From Deltaproteobacteria bacterium (GTDB lineage Bacteria; Myxococcota; Kuafuiibacteriia; Kuafuiibacteriales; Kuafuiibacteriaceae), in the NCBI GenBank assembly GCA_016703535.1, contig JADJBV010000001.1:2780001-2844000 (forward strand): a stretch of DNA of 64,000 nucleotides, in the 5' to 3' direction. The notes beneath the pieces are model-generated. The model did not search any database. It worked only from the letters and a program-made list of their open reading frames with translations, and was not told the DNA's origin. Positions 16,101 through 24,171 of this stretch are shown here, in pieces (the first letter of the stretch is position 1; each line of letters begins with the position of its first letter). Position numbers and translations under genes: made by a program.

Positions 16101-17171
16101 GTGCGCTGCACCCACCACTTCTGGTTCTTGTTGCCCCTGGCCGCCTGTTTCCCGGAGCCGCCGGCCGAAGAGGAGTTCCTCCCGCGGGCCGAATATCCGG
16201 GTCAGGCCTTCAGCTCCGGCGACTGGAGCCTGGAGCTCCCGCTGGGCCTCGATCCGACGGCGGCCTACGTCCCCGAAAACAACCCGATGTCCCTGGCCAA
16301 GATCGAGCTCGGTCGTCAGCTCTACTTCGACACCCGGCTCTCCTTGGACGACACGGTGTCCTGCGCCAGCTGTCACCTGCCCTTGGCCGGCGGCACCGAC
16401 AACCTGCCCTTTTCTCCCGGCGTCGGCGGCACCTTGGGCGGACGCAGCGCGCCGACCGTGCTCAACCGCCTCTTCTCTCGGGCCCAGTTTTGGGATGGCC
16501 GAGCCGCCTCCTTGGAGGAACAAGCGATCGGCCCCATCGCCAACCCGGTGGAGATGAACCTCCCCCACGACCAAGCGGTGGCGCGCCTGCAAGCGATCGC
16601 TGGTTATCGTCGCCTCTTCGCCGCGGCCTTCGACAGCGAAGAGGTCACCATCCTGCGGGTGGGCCAGGCCATCGCCACCTACGAGCGGACCTTGTTGACC
16701 GGCGGCGCTCGCTACGACCGTTACCTGGCTGGGGACACCACCGCGCTGAGCGCCTCGGAAGAACGAGGCCTGGGGCTCTTCAACGGCAAGGCCCGCTGCA
16801 ACCTCTGTCATCGGGGCGCCAACTTCACCGGCGAGGACTACACCAACCTCGGCGTCGGCATGAACGCCACCACCGCGCCGGATCTGGGCCGCTACCAGGT
16901 CACCGGTCGCGACGAAGATCGGGGCGCCTTCAAGGTCCCAACCTTGCGCAACATCGCTCAGACCGCGCCCTACATGCACGACGGCTCGGCGGCGACCTTG
17001 CGAGACGTGATGCTCTACTACGAACAAGGTGGCTCGGCGAACGCCCACCTCCACACGGACGTGCAGGCCTTGGACCTCGACGCCAACGAACGTCACGACG
17101 TGATCAACTTCATGCTCGCCCTCACCGGCGAGATCATCAACGCGGAGCCGCCCAGCTCCCGGCCGGAGTGA
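16101..17171 (+). CDS. Di-haem cytochrome c peroxidase-like lipoprotein
   Basis: Starting at the GTG at 16101 (AGGGAG just upstream) the 356-residue product has a short signal peptide ending LPLAAC, a lipobox, so it should be lipid-anchored in the periplasm. Two c-type haem sites are present, CASCH and CNLCH, and APYMHDGS supplies the likely axial Met typical of CcpA peroxidases; MauG-type enzymes have Tyr there. IELGRQLYFDTRLS and FWDGRAASLEEQA are family blocks. It should reduce hydrogen peroxide with electrons from a small cytochrome or cupredoxin. It is the first gene of a seven-gene redox operon. A longer reading from 16047 is possible but would bury the signal peptide. Confidence 0.9.
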   Translation: MRCTHHFWFLLPLAACFPEPPAEEEFLPRAEYPGQAFSSGDWSLELPLGLDPTAAYVPENNPMSLAKIELGRQLYFDTRLSLDDTVSCASCHLPLAGGTDNLPFSPGVGGTLGGRSAPTVLNRLFSRAQFWDGRAASLEEQAIGPIANPVEMNLPHDQAVARLQAIAGYRRLFAAAFDSEEVTILRVGQAIATYERTLLTGGARYDRYLAGDTTALSASEERGLGLFNGKARCNLCHRGANFTGEDYTNLGVGMNATTAPDLGRYQVTGRDEDRGAFKVPTLRNIAQTAPYMHDGSAATLRDVMLYYEQGGSANAHLHTDVQALDLDANERHDVINFMLALTGEIINAEPPSSRPE

Positions 17172-17176
17172 ACCCG

Positions 17177-18361
17177 ATGCGGCGCACCATCTTGCTCCTC
17201 GGGTTGCTCAGCCACCTCGGCCCCTCGACGGCCTGGGCCATCCCGGCCTTCGCTCGGGCCTACGGCGTGTCGTGTTCCACCTGTCACGTGGCGGTGAGTC
17301 GCCGCAACGAGTTCGGCGACGCGTTTCGGCGTGCCGGTTACCACTGGCCCGCGTCCGCGGCCGAAGGTGAGCCCTTGGCCGCCGAGCCGGTGGAGGGGAT
17401 CGGCGCCTCGATCTTGACCACCCAACTGCCGGCCTATGTGCCGCTGGCCTTGGTCGCCACCATGTCGGGCTCTTATGCCTTTCAACCGGAGAGCACCAAC
17501 CCCGCGGTGTTGGGCACGCCCTCGATCAACCTGCTGATCGGCGGGACCTTGGGCGAATACGTGGGCTTCTTCGGAACCTGGGCCGGCCAAGGTGCACCGA
17601 ACGAACTCTACCTGGCCATCCACCAACCCTTCTCCACCCCGATGGTGAACTTTCGACTCGGCGTCTTCGAGCAGAGCACCACCTTGTTCAAGAACAACGA
17701 GATGATCCTGACCGAATACCTGGGCGCCACCAGCGCCACCGATGGCTACACCTTGGCCCAAGGGCGCTTGGGGGTGGAGGCCCACGGATCACTGTTGCCC
17801 AACACCTATTGGGCCACCGGCGTCACCCAAGAGCCGACCGTGGGGTCGCCCGTCGGCTGGTACTACTCAGTCTCCCAACGTTTTGGTGGCCTCTCCTTCC
17901 GGGGCGAAGAGCCGGAGCTGGATCTGGACGCCGAACCTTCTTTGCTCGACGACCTTTCGGTCACCCTCAACCACTACGGCTACGTGGGGATGAGCGAAGA
18001 TCCCAGCGGCCGCGACCTGGCCCACGTCCGCCGCTTCGGCCTAGAGACCAAGATCGGCTTCGGGCCCTTGGCCGTGGCGGGCGGCGTCTTGATCGGCTGG
18101 GATCAGCTGGCCGCCACCTTCAAGAAGTCGGGGAGCATCGCCTGGATTGGCGAGGCCTCCTACGCGATCACCCGGTGGTTGTTGCCGGTCTACACCTACC
18201 AATACCAGGACAGCTCGGATCGCACCGTCGCCTATCAACAACACGACTTCGGGGTGATCGTGGCGATCTTCGAAGATCTCCGGGGCCGGGCCCGCTTCCG
18301 CTTCTCCGACGACGGACAAAAGAACGAGCTGGCCGACCTGCAGCTGCTGATCGCCTTCTGA
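17177..18361 (+). CDS. Mono-haem outer-membrane beta-barrel-like protein
   Basis: A 394-residue secreted protein: signal peptide ending STAWA, then IPAFARAYGVSCSTCHVAVSRRNEFGDAFRRAGY, a c-type haem motif followed by the conserved segment of a family common in deltaproteobacteria. The remaining 330 residues have alternating hydrophobic/aromatic strands and end in LLIAF, suggesting an outer-membrane barrel. This arrangement would place a haem on the periplasmic face of a barrel, but the function is not established. It starts 5 bp after the peroxidase stop. Confidence 0.75.
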   Translation: MRRTILLLGLLSHLGPSTAWAIPAFARAYGVSCSTCHVAVSRRNEFGDAFRRAGYHWPASAAEGEPLAAEPVEGIGASILTTQLPAYVPLALVATMSGSYAFQPESTNPAVLGTPSINLLIGGTLGEYVGFFGTWAGQGAPNELYLAIHQPFSTPMVNFRLGVFEQSTTLFKNNEMILTEYLGATSATDGYTLAQGRLGVEAHGSLLPNTYWATGVTQEPTVGSPVGWYYSVSQRFGGLSFRGEEPELDLDAEPSLLDDLSVTLNHYGYVGMSEDPSGRDLAHVRRFGLETKIGFGPLAVAGGVLIGWDQLAATFKKSGSIAWIGEASYAITRWLLPVYTYQYQDSSDRTVAYQQHDFGVIVAIFEDLRGRARFRFSDDGQKNELADLQLLIAF

Positions 18362-18372
18362 GGTAACCCATC

Positions 18373-20916
18373 ATGCGCGAGAAGTTTTTCCCCCTCGGTG
18401 TCCGCGGAAAGTTGCTGTGGTGGATGACGCCGATCGTCAACCTGGGCTTCTTGATCGCCGGGTTGACCGCCACCAGCACGGCCCGGGACGAGGTGCACAA
18501 GCTGGTCGATGCCTCCAGCGAAGCCGGCGTTGAGAACTTGGCCGCAGAGCTGGATCGAGTGCTCGAAGGGGCCCGGGTCGATCTGTTGACCACCGCCCGG
18601 CTGGATCTGGCGGCCCAGGCCATCGACTCGGGCGACAGCAAAAACTTCACCTGGTACGCCGATGAGTTGGTCAAGAGTAAGCCGCAGTACACCTCCTTGA
18701 TCGTGATCGATCTGGACGGGGTTGTGGTCGGCTCCAACGCGGTCGATCGCCACGGCCAGGTTTTGGCGACGCCGCCGGTCGGTAAAAAGGGGGCCGAGCT
18801 CGACTGGGTGAAGCGGGGCCTCGAGGGCCAAGCCGGGCTCCAGGCCCTGCCCTTTGGTCGACCCGAGTTGATCGCCCAGGCTTTGCCCCCCGACGAACGG
18901 GTCCTGGGATTTGCTGCCCCGGTCGACGACCTGATGGGCGAACGGGTGGGCCTGGTGGCGATGTTCGTCTCCTCCACCTACCTCTCTCAGCTTTTGGCGC
19001 GCCAAAGCCGAGGAGGTGGCGACGGGGTCCCCGACACCTTTGCGGTGATCGTCGACGCGCACGGCCAACCGCTGATCCGCCCCACCGGGGCCACCGAACA
19101 GAACTTGCGGGTGGGGGTCCAGGGGGTCGGATCGAAGGCGATCTTCCAGAACGAACACTTCCGGGGCCGCACCCGGGCCTTGGCCTCGGCCTCTTTTGGT
19201 CCGTCCTGGCAAGCCGGCCTCTACACCGCCGAGCGGGTGCTGGAGGGCCCGGCCCAGGCGGTGGGTTGGACCTTGTTGGTGGCCTTTTTGCTCTGCGCGA
19301 TCACCACCACCTTCGCGTTGTCGGCGGTGGCCACCCGCTTGGCGGGGCCGATTCAACGGCTGACCAAGGCGGTGACCGGCAAAGATCGAGCGGCGGATCT
19401 GCCGGCGATCGTACCTGAGACCGAAGACGAGGTCGGCGTCTTGGCCGGCGCCATCGGCAAGATGATCCACGCCCTCCGCGATCACGAGGTGGAGCTGGAG
19501 GCCCGAGTGGCCGCCCGGACCAGCGCCTTGGCTCGCCGCAACGGTGAGATGGCGGTGTTGTTGGAGAACGTCGATCAAGGATTTTTGGTCATCGATCACC
19601 GGGGCCAGATGTCGAGCGAACGCTCCAAGATCTTGGGTTCTTGGTTCGAAGATCGTCCCGAACGGACCGAACTCGGTGCGCTGATCGGCCCCCACGATCC
19701 GGTCTTCGCCGAGAGCCTCCAACTGGGCCTCGAGATGTTGCGGGACGACTGCCTGCCGCCCGAGGTGGTGCTCGACCAACTGCCCAAAACGATCCGCGCC
19801 GGTGAACGCCACTACGCGGTCGCGTATCGCCCCATCGACGCCGGGTCCGAGGCCCCAAAACTCCTGGTGGTGATCACCGATCGAACCGCGGCCTTGGTCG
19901 CCGAACGACTGGAACGCGAAGACCGGGCGATCTTGTCGGCCATCCGCCACGCGGTGCGCAACGGCGCCGCTTTCCGAGAGCTCCTCGACGACGGCGACGC
20001 CCTCCTCCTCGGCCTGGAGAGCGGGGGCCTGGACTTCGAGGCGACCCGCCGCTCCATCCACACCTTGAAGGGCAACACTTGCCTCTTCCAGCTCGATCAC
20101 CTGGGCGAACTCTGCCACCACCTCGAGTCGAAGATGGACGAAAGCCGCGGCCCACCAAAGGCCGAGGATCTCCTGGAGCTGCGGGAGGCCTGGCAGCGGC
20201 TGAAGCAGCGGGTCAACGAGCTGGTCAGCCACGATCGAGAGGGACGGATCAGCATCCGTCGGCAAGAGCTCGAGGAGATCTTGGCCTTGGTCAGGGCCGG
20301 CACCCCCCACCAAGTCCTGGCCGAGACCCTGAGTTCACTGCAGCTGGAGCCGGTGGAGCAACGTTTTGCGCTGCTCAAAGAACAAGCCACCTGCCTGGCG
20401 CGCCGTTTGGGCAAAGACGTCCACCTCGACTACCAAACGTCGGGCGTGCGCCTGCCCACCGAGGCCTGGGGCGATTTTTGGTCCAGCTTCGTCCACGTCC
20501 TCCGCAACGCCTTGGATCACGGCATCGAGGGCCCCGAGGAGCGGGCCGCCGCCGGGAAAGAGGCGATCGGCGAGATCCAGTTGCGGGCCTTCCTGGAGCC
20601 CGGCCAGCTGGTGATCGAGGCCAAAGACGACGGCCGCGGCATCAATTGGGAGACCCTGGAGTCCAAGGCGGCGGCCCGAGGGATGCCGGTGGATCACACC
20701 ACCGACTTGGTCGACGCGATGTTGGCGCCGGGCGTCAGCACCAAGGCCCAGGTGACCCAGCTCTCCGGCCGCGGGGTGGGCATGGCCGCGGTCAAGGAGG
20801 CGGTCCTCGGCAAAGGGGGCCGGGTCGAGGTCCAAAGTGAGCCGGGCCAGGGCACCTCCTTCCGCTTCGTGTTCCCCAGCGAGTCGCCTCAGCCGAACGA
20901 CAATAAAGGGCCCTAA
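18373..20916 (+). CDS. CheA-like sensor histidine kinase (Cache-HAMP-PAS-HPt-HATPase)
   Basis: An 847-residue membrane kinase. The first membrane helix is near residues 14-34, a periplasmic Cache-like sensor follows to about 290, and a second helix is at about 293-315. A HAMP linker and a PAS-like segment (NVDQGFLVIDHRGQMSSERS) come next. The phosphorylated His lies in an HPt motif, SIHTLKGNTCLFQ, near 561 rather than in an H-box. The ATPase domain has HVLRNALDHGIE, DDGRGI and SGRGVGMAAV in CheA style. There is no receiver domain. It sits inside the redox operon, 11 bp after the haem-barrel gene and 4 bp before a cytochrome, so it likely senses a periplasmic redox or ligand state. Confidence 0.9.
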   Translation: MREKFFPLGVRGKLLWWMTPIVNLGFLIAGLTATSTARDEVHKLVDASSEAGVENLAAELDRVLEGARVDLLTTARLDLAAQAIDSGDSKNFTWYADELVKSKPQYTSLIVIDLDGVVVGSNAVDRHGQVLATPPVGKKGAELDWVKRGLEGQAGLQALPFGRPELIAQALPPDERVLGFAAPVDDLMGERVGLVAMFVSSTYLSQLLARQSRGGGDGVPDTFAVIVDAHGQPLIRPTGATEQNLRVGVQGVGSKAIFQNEHFRGRTRALASASFGPSWQAGLYTAERVLEGPAQAVGWTLLVAFLLCAITTTFALSAVATRLAGPIQRLTKAVTGKDRAADLPAIVPETEDEVGVLAGAIGKMIHALRDHEVELEARVAARTSALARRNGEMAVLLENVDQGFLVIDHRGQMSSERSKILGSWFEDRPERTELGALIGPHDPVFAESLQLGLEMLRDDCLPPEVVLDQLPKTIRAGERHYAVAYRPIDAGSEAPKLLVVITDRTAALVAERLEREDRAILSAIRHAVRNGAAFRELLDDGDALLLGLESGGLDFEATRRSIHTLKGNTCLFQLDHLGELCHHLESKMDESRGPPKAEDLLELREAWQRLKQRVNELVSHDREGRISIRRQELEEILALVRAGTPHQVLAETLSSLQLEPVEQRFALLKEQATCLARRLGKDVHLDYQTSGVRLPTEAWGDFWSSFVHVLRNALDHGIEGPEERAAAGKEAIGEIQLRAFLEPGQLVIEAKDDGRGINWETLESKAAARGMPVDHTTDLVDAMLAPGVSTKAQVTQLSGRGVGMAAVKEAVLGKGGRVEVQSEPGQGTSFRFVFPSESPQPNDNKGP

Positions 20917-20920
20917 GACC

Positions 20921-21307
20921 ATGAGAAGAACGATCTGGACATCCACGGCCACGGCCACGGCCCTGCTGCTGATCACCCTGGGCGCGGGTGGGGCTCAGGC
21001 TGAGCTCAAGACCACCGGCGAAGGCAAAGAGCAGCGCCTCGACCCGGCCCAGTTCGACCCGGACTCACGGGCCCGGTACGAGCTCTTCGCCCAGCGCTGC
21101 ACCCAGTGTCACGCCATGAACCGCCCGATCTCGGCGTTGACCAACGGCAAGACGCCGATCTCGGGCGACACCTTCGATCGGGAAGGGATCAAAAAGTACG
21201 TGGTCAAGATGATGCGCAAGCCCAACTCCGGCATCAGCCGCGAGGACGCCAAGGCGATCGTCGACTTCCTGACCACGGCCCGTGATCTCGCGGAGAAAGC
21301 CCCATGA
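20921..21307 (+). CDS. Small periplasmic mono-haem cytochrome c
   Basis: A 128-residue protein with a signal peptide ending GGAQA and a single haem motif CTQCH near residue 66. A downstream MMRKPNSGIS segment offers the axial Met. Size and layout fit a class I electron carrier that could feed the peroxidase at the operon start. Its stop overlaps the next start (ATGA at 21304-21307). Confidence 0.85.
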   Translation: MRRTIWTSTATATALLLITLGAGGAQAELKTTGEGKEQRLDPAQFDPDSRARYELFAQRCTQCHAMNRPISALTNGKTPISGDTFDREGIKKYVVKMMRKPNSGISREDAKAIVDFLTTARDLAEKAP

Positions 21308-22113
21308 GAGCCCTGATTCCTCTGTTGTTGGCCGCGACCTTGTGGCCGGTCCCAGCCTCGGCCTTCCCAGTGCACCGGCGGTTGTTTCAGACCCAATACC
21401 CCGGTTCGGTGCGCTGCGAACTCTGCCACAAGAGCGGCGGCGGCTCGGGCCGCAACGAATACGGTTTGGCTTGGCAAAAAGCCGGCGAGACCGTCTCCGC
21501 CTTCGCCGCCATCGACAGCCTGGATTCGGACGGCGACGGCGCCACCAACCGGGCCGAGATCGACGCCGCCAGCAACCCAGGTGATCCCAACAGCACGCCC
21601 AAGTCTCCCGGCGCTCGTTACCGCCGGCCCCAAACCGTGCCGATCCCGACCGAACAACTGCTCCTGGTGTTCCCGCGGGTCAGCGGCATGGAGGCCATGG
21701 AGGCGACCCTCGACGAGGCCCAGGCCAAGGCGATCGAAAAAGGATGGGGCCGCAAGCTCAGCGACGAAGATCGGCTGCCCACCTTGTACTTCGCCACCGA
21801 AGCCAACCAGCGGGTGGCGGTGGCCAACTTCGTGGACGTGGTGGCCCGCAACCAACACTTCACCCTGTTGGTCGGCGTCAACACCGACGGTTCGGTCCGG
21901 GCCCTGGCCTTGCTCCGGGCCGGCGCCGACGAGCCCGAACTTTATCGCCCGTACCTCGACTGCCTGAAGGGCGCCAAGTTGGGCCAAGTGCCGACCGCCG
22001 GCAAAGGTGGCTGCCCCAACCTCAGCGGCCGAACCGAAGAGACCAAGGCCTTGAGCGCGGGCGTCGACCTGACCCTCCGCACCATGCAGGCCTTGTTCAA
22101 GAAGGGGGGCTGA
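21304..22113 (+). CDS. Secreted haem-c protein with Ca-like loop and possible FMN-binding fold
   Basis: A 269-residue protein with a signal peptide ending ASA. It has one haem motif, CELCH, near residue 39, then DSDGDGATNRAEI, an EF-hand or thrombospondin-type Ca loop. The C-terminal 150 residues include LLVGVNTDGSVRALALLRAGADEPELY, which resembles the FMN_bind domain of NqrG/RnfG-type proteins; this last resemblance is weak. ATGA coupling to the cytochrome before it suggests a joint role in electron transfer. Confidence 0.7.
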   Translation: MRALIPLLLAATLWPVPASAFPVHRRLFQTQYPGSVRCELCHKSGGGSGRNEYGLAWQKAGETVSAFAAIDSLDSDGDGATNRAEIDAASNPGDPNSTPKSPGARYRRPQTVPIPTEQLLLVFPRVSGMEAMEATLDEAQAKAIEKGWGRKLSDEDRLPTLYFATEANQRVAVANFVDVVARNQHFTLLVGVNTDGSVRALALLRAGADEPELYRPYLDCLKGAKLGQVPTAGKGGCPNLSGRTEETKALSAGVDLTLRTMQALFKKGG

Positions 22114-22114
22114 A

Positions 22115-22735
22115 GTGGAGACCGCCAGCCTCGACTTCGGGAGCCCCGCCACCTCCGGCAGCGCCGTCACCGTGTATTCGGACGCCGCGGTTTATTCGGC
22201 GGTCTTCGGGGCCATCACCCTGCTTCTGTTGTTGGCCAGCGCCACCAGCTGGTGGTCCCTGCGGCGGGCCGGCTCCTTTGGCCCCAGCTGGTCTTTGTCC
22301 CAGACCTCGGCCTCGCTCCGGGCCCTGGCGGCCTTGGCGATGATCTCGATGGGCCTGGCCCAGCTCACCGGCGGGATCGACGCCTACGTCCAGACCCAGA
22401 TCGCCGCCGAGGGCACTCACGCATATTTTCAGTATATTTCTAACGAACGCCTCTTGGGCATGAGCCACGCCCACCTCTTCGGTTTTTTTGTCTCCTTCGG
22501 GGTGCAAGGGCTCTTGTTGACCGGGACCCAACTTTCGGAGCGCACCAAAACCGTCGCCATCTGCTTCGCCCTTTGGGCTGGGATCGCCGACGTCGGCAGC
22601 TGGTGGGGCATCCGCAACTTCGATCCCCGCTTCGAGTGGTTGTCGATGGTCTGCGGCAGCACCACCGGAGTTTTTGTCCTCTTGAGCACCGGCGCCGTGT
22701 TCAAAGCGGTGTTCGGCCGAGGAGCCCCCCGATGA
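22115..22735 (+). CDS. Four-helix integral membrane protein of redox operon
   Basis: A 206-residue protein with about four transmembrane helices, a GTG start 1 bp after the preceding stop, and the helix segment GMSHAHLFGFFVSFGVQ, whose paired His residues could bind haem or metal. No family was recognised. Codons near 22421-22445 are unusually AT-rich (TAT, TTT, ATT, TCT) for this genome. Position between cytochromes and a cupredoxin suggests a membrane electron-transfer or assembly role, but that is inference. Confidence 0.7.
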   Translation: METASLDFGSPATSGSAVTVYSDAAVYSAVFGAITLLLLLASATSWWSLRRAGSFGPSWSLSQTSASLRALAALAMISMGLAQLTGGIDAYVQTQIAAEGTHAYFQYISNERLLGMSHAHLFGFFVSFGVQGLLLTGTQLSERTKTVAICFALWAGIADVGSWWGIRNFDPRFEWLSMVCGSTTGVFVLLSTGAVFKAVFGRGAPR

Positions 22736-23157
22736 TCTCACCCCACCTTCGTCGACTGACCTTCACCACCGTGGCCCTCTTGCCGCTGCTCACCGGTGGC
22801 AAGTGTGTGCCCTACGACGCGAGCCTCAGCGCCAGCGCCGTCTCGACCGGTCACGACTGTGAACAGCCGGGTGTGGCCCGGATGGTGGTGGAGAACTTCG
22901 CCTACCGGATCCAGTGTGGCTGCGTGGAGACCAGCGGCAAGACCTGCACCGTCTCTCCGGGCACCACCGTGATCTGGCAGTTCGCCGACAGCACCAGCCA
23001 CAACGTCACCGCGGTGGCCAACACCTTCGGCGGCTCCACCAACCAGCTGGCCGGCCAACACGAACACCTCTTCGAAGAGGCCGGGGCCTTCAGCTACGGC
23101 TGCTCCATCCACAGCTACGACATGAGCGGCTACCAGGTGGTGGTCGCCGATCCCTGA
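22732..23157 (+). CDS. Exported plastocyanin-like cupredoxin
   Basis: A 141-residue exported protein. The copper-site pattern of a plastocyanin/azurin fold is visible: the first His in STSHNVTA, then YGCSIHSYDM with Cys, second His and Met. An N-terminal hydrophobic stretch ends near GGKCV; it may be a signal peptide, but the lipobox is poor. It would be a soluble type 1 copper carrier, a plausible electron donor to the di-haem peroxidase. Its ATG overlaps the preceding stop (ATGA), making it the last gene of the operon. Confidence 0.82.
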   Translation: MISPHLRRLTFTTVALLPLLTGGKCVPYDASLSASAVSTGHDCEQPGVARMVVENFAYRIQCGCVETSGKTCTVSPGTTVIWQFADSTSHNVTAVANTFGGSTNQLAGQHEHLFEEAGAFSYGCSIHSYDMSGYQVVVADP

Positions 23158-23179
23158 ACGGGGGACGACTGGCCCGAAC

Positions 23180-24103
23180 TCAGCCGTTGCCGGTCTTCAC
23201 CTTGGCCAAAAGCCCGGCCAAGGCCTGGACGTCGTAGGCTTCGGTGCGGGCGTCGGGGATCACCAGGTCGGGATCCGAACCTTCGGTGTCGTCTTCGTCC
23301 TGGTACGGATCCACCTCGGCGACCTCTTGGTGTTCGCTGCCGATCAAGGACGCCGGCAGGCCCGCGTCCCAGGCGGTGGCCTGGTTGGGGATCGAAAAGC
23401 GGATCGGCTGGACCTTGGCGATGGGGGCGCTCTCGACGGGGAGGCCCATGTCGAGGTCGACCGACTCTTCGATGGAGGTCCGATCGCCGGGGGGCTCGAG
23501 CAGGCTGTCGCCCAAAAAGCCGTCGGTGGTGTCGGCCAACAACACCGCCGAGTCGCTGGCGGCCTCCTCGGCGGTCACCTGCACCGCCCCCGCCGGGAGG
23601 TCTCGGCTCCAAGCGTCTTTGGTGCCGCCCAAGGCGACGTAACGTTGCTGCAGGCCGGCGGTGCGGAAGTCGAGCTCGATGGCCCGCTCGTAACGGCCGA
23701 GGGCCACACCCCGATCCCCGCGGGCCTCGGCCAACACGCCGGCTTGGAAGAAGGCCCGGGCCGCGTCGCTGCGGCGGGCCAAGGCCTCACAAGAGCTGGC
23801 CCGCTGGAGCCACGCCTCTTCGTCTTGAGGCGCGAGGCGCAAGAGCGCGATCAACACCGAAAGGGCTTTGGGGTGAAAGCCTTTCTCCACGTAGACCTTG
23901 ATGGCCTTCTTATAAGCGACGGCGGCCTGCTCCGGATAACCGCGGCGCAGCGCCTCTTCGGCGACCCGCACCAGGTCTCGATCTTGATCGTCGAGGCGTT
24001 CGATGCGGCCGACCAAGGTGGCCGGCGCCGGGATGTTGAAGCCCGGCTTCAGCACCTTCTTGCCGAACCAGCGGGCCCAAAGACGACGGAACCAACCCAC
24101 CAC
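23180..24103 (-). CDS. TPR-repeat protein
   Basis: A 307-residue protein starting MVGWFRRLWARWFGKK, an amphipathic basic N-terminus. Residues 45-155 contain three to four tetratricopeptide units (for example PEQAAVAYKKAIKVYVEKG and DEEAWLQRASSCEALARRSD). The C-terminal half is acidic, low in predicted structure and ends EAYDVQALAGLLAKVKTGNG. TPR proteins usually scaffold complexes; no specific partner is shown. It converges with the cupredoxin gene, 22 bp away. Confidence 0.75.
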   Translation of the reverse strand: MVGWFRRLWARWFGKKVLKPGFNIPAPATLVGRIERLDDQDRDLVRVAEEALRRGYPEQAAVAYKKAIKVYVEKGFHPKALSVLIALLRLAPQDEEAWLQRASSCEALARRSDAARAFFQAGVLAEARGDRGVALGRYERAIELDFRTAGLQQRYVALGGTKDAWSRDLPAGAVQVTAEEAASDSAVLLADTTDGFLGDSLLEPPGDRTSIEESVDLDMGLPVESAPIAKVQPIRFSIPNQATAWDAGLPASLIGSEHQEVAEVDPYQDEDDTEGSDPDLVIPDARTEAYDVQALAGLLAKVKTGNG

Positions 24104-24171
24104 TTGGCTTCAGGTTTACCCGATTCGATCGGCGCCGTCGACGGGCGTTCGGCGGAGGAGAGGGCGCACCC

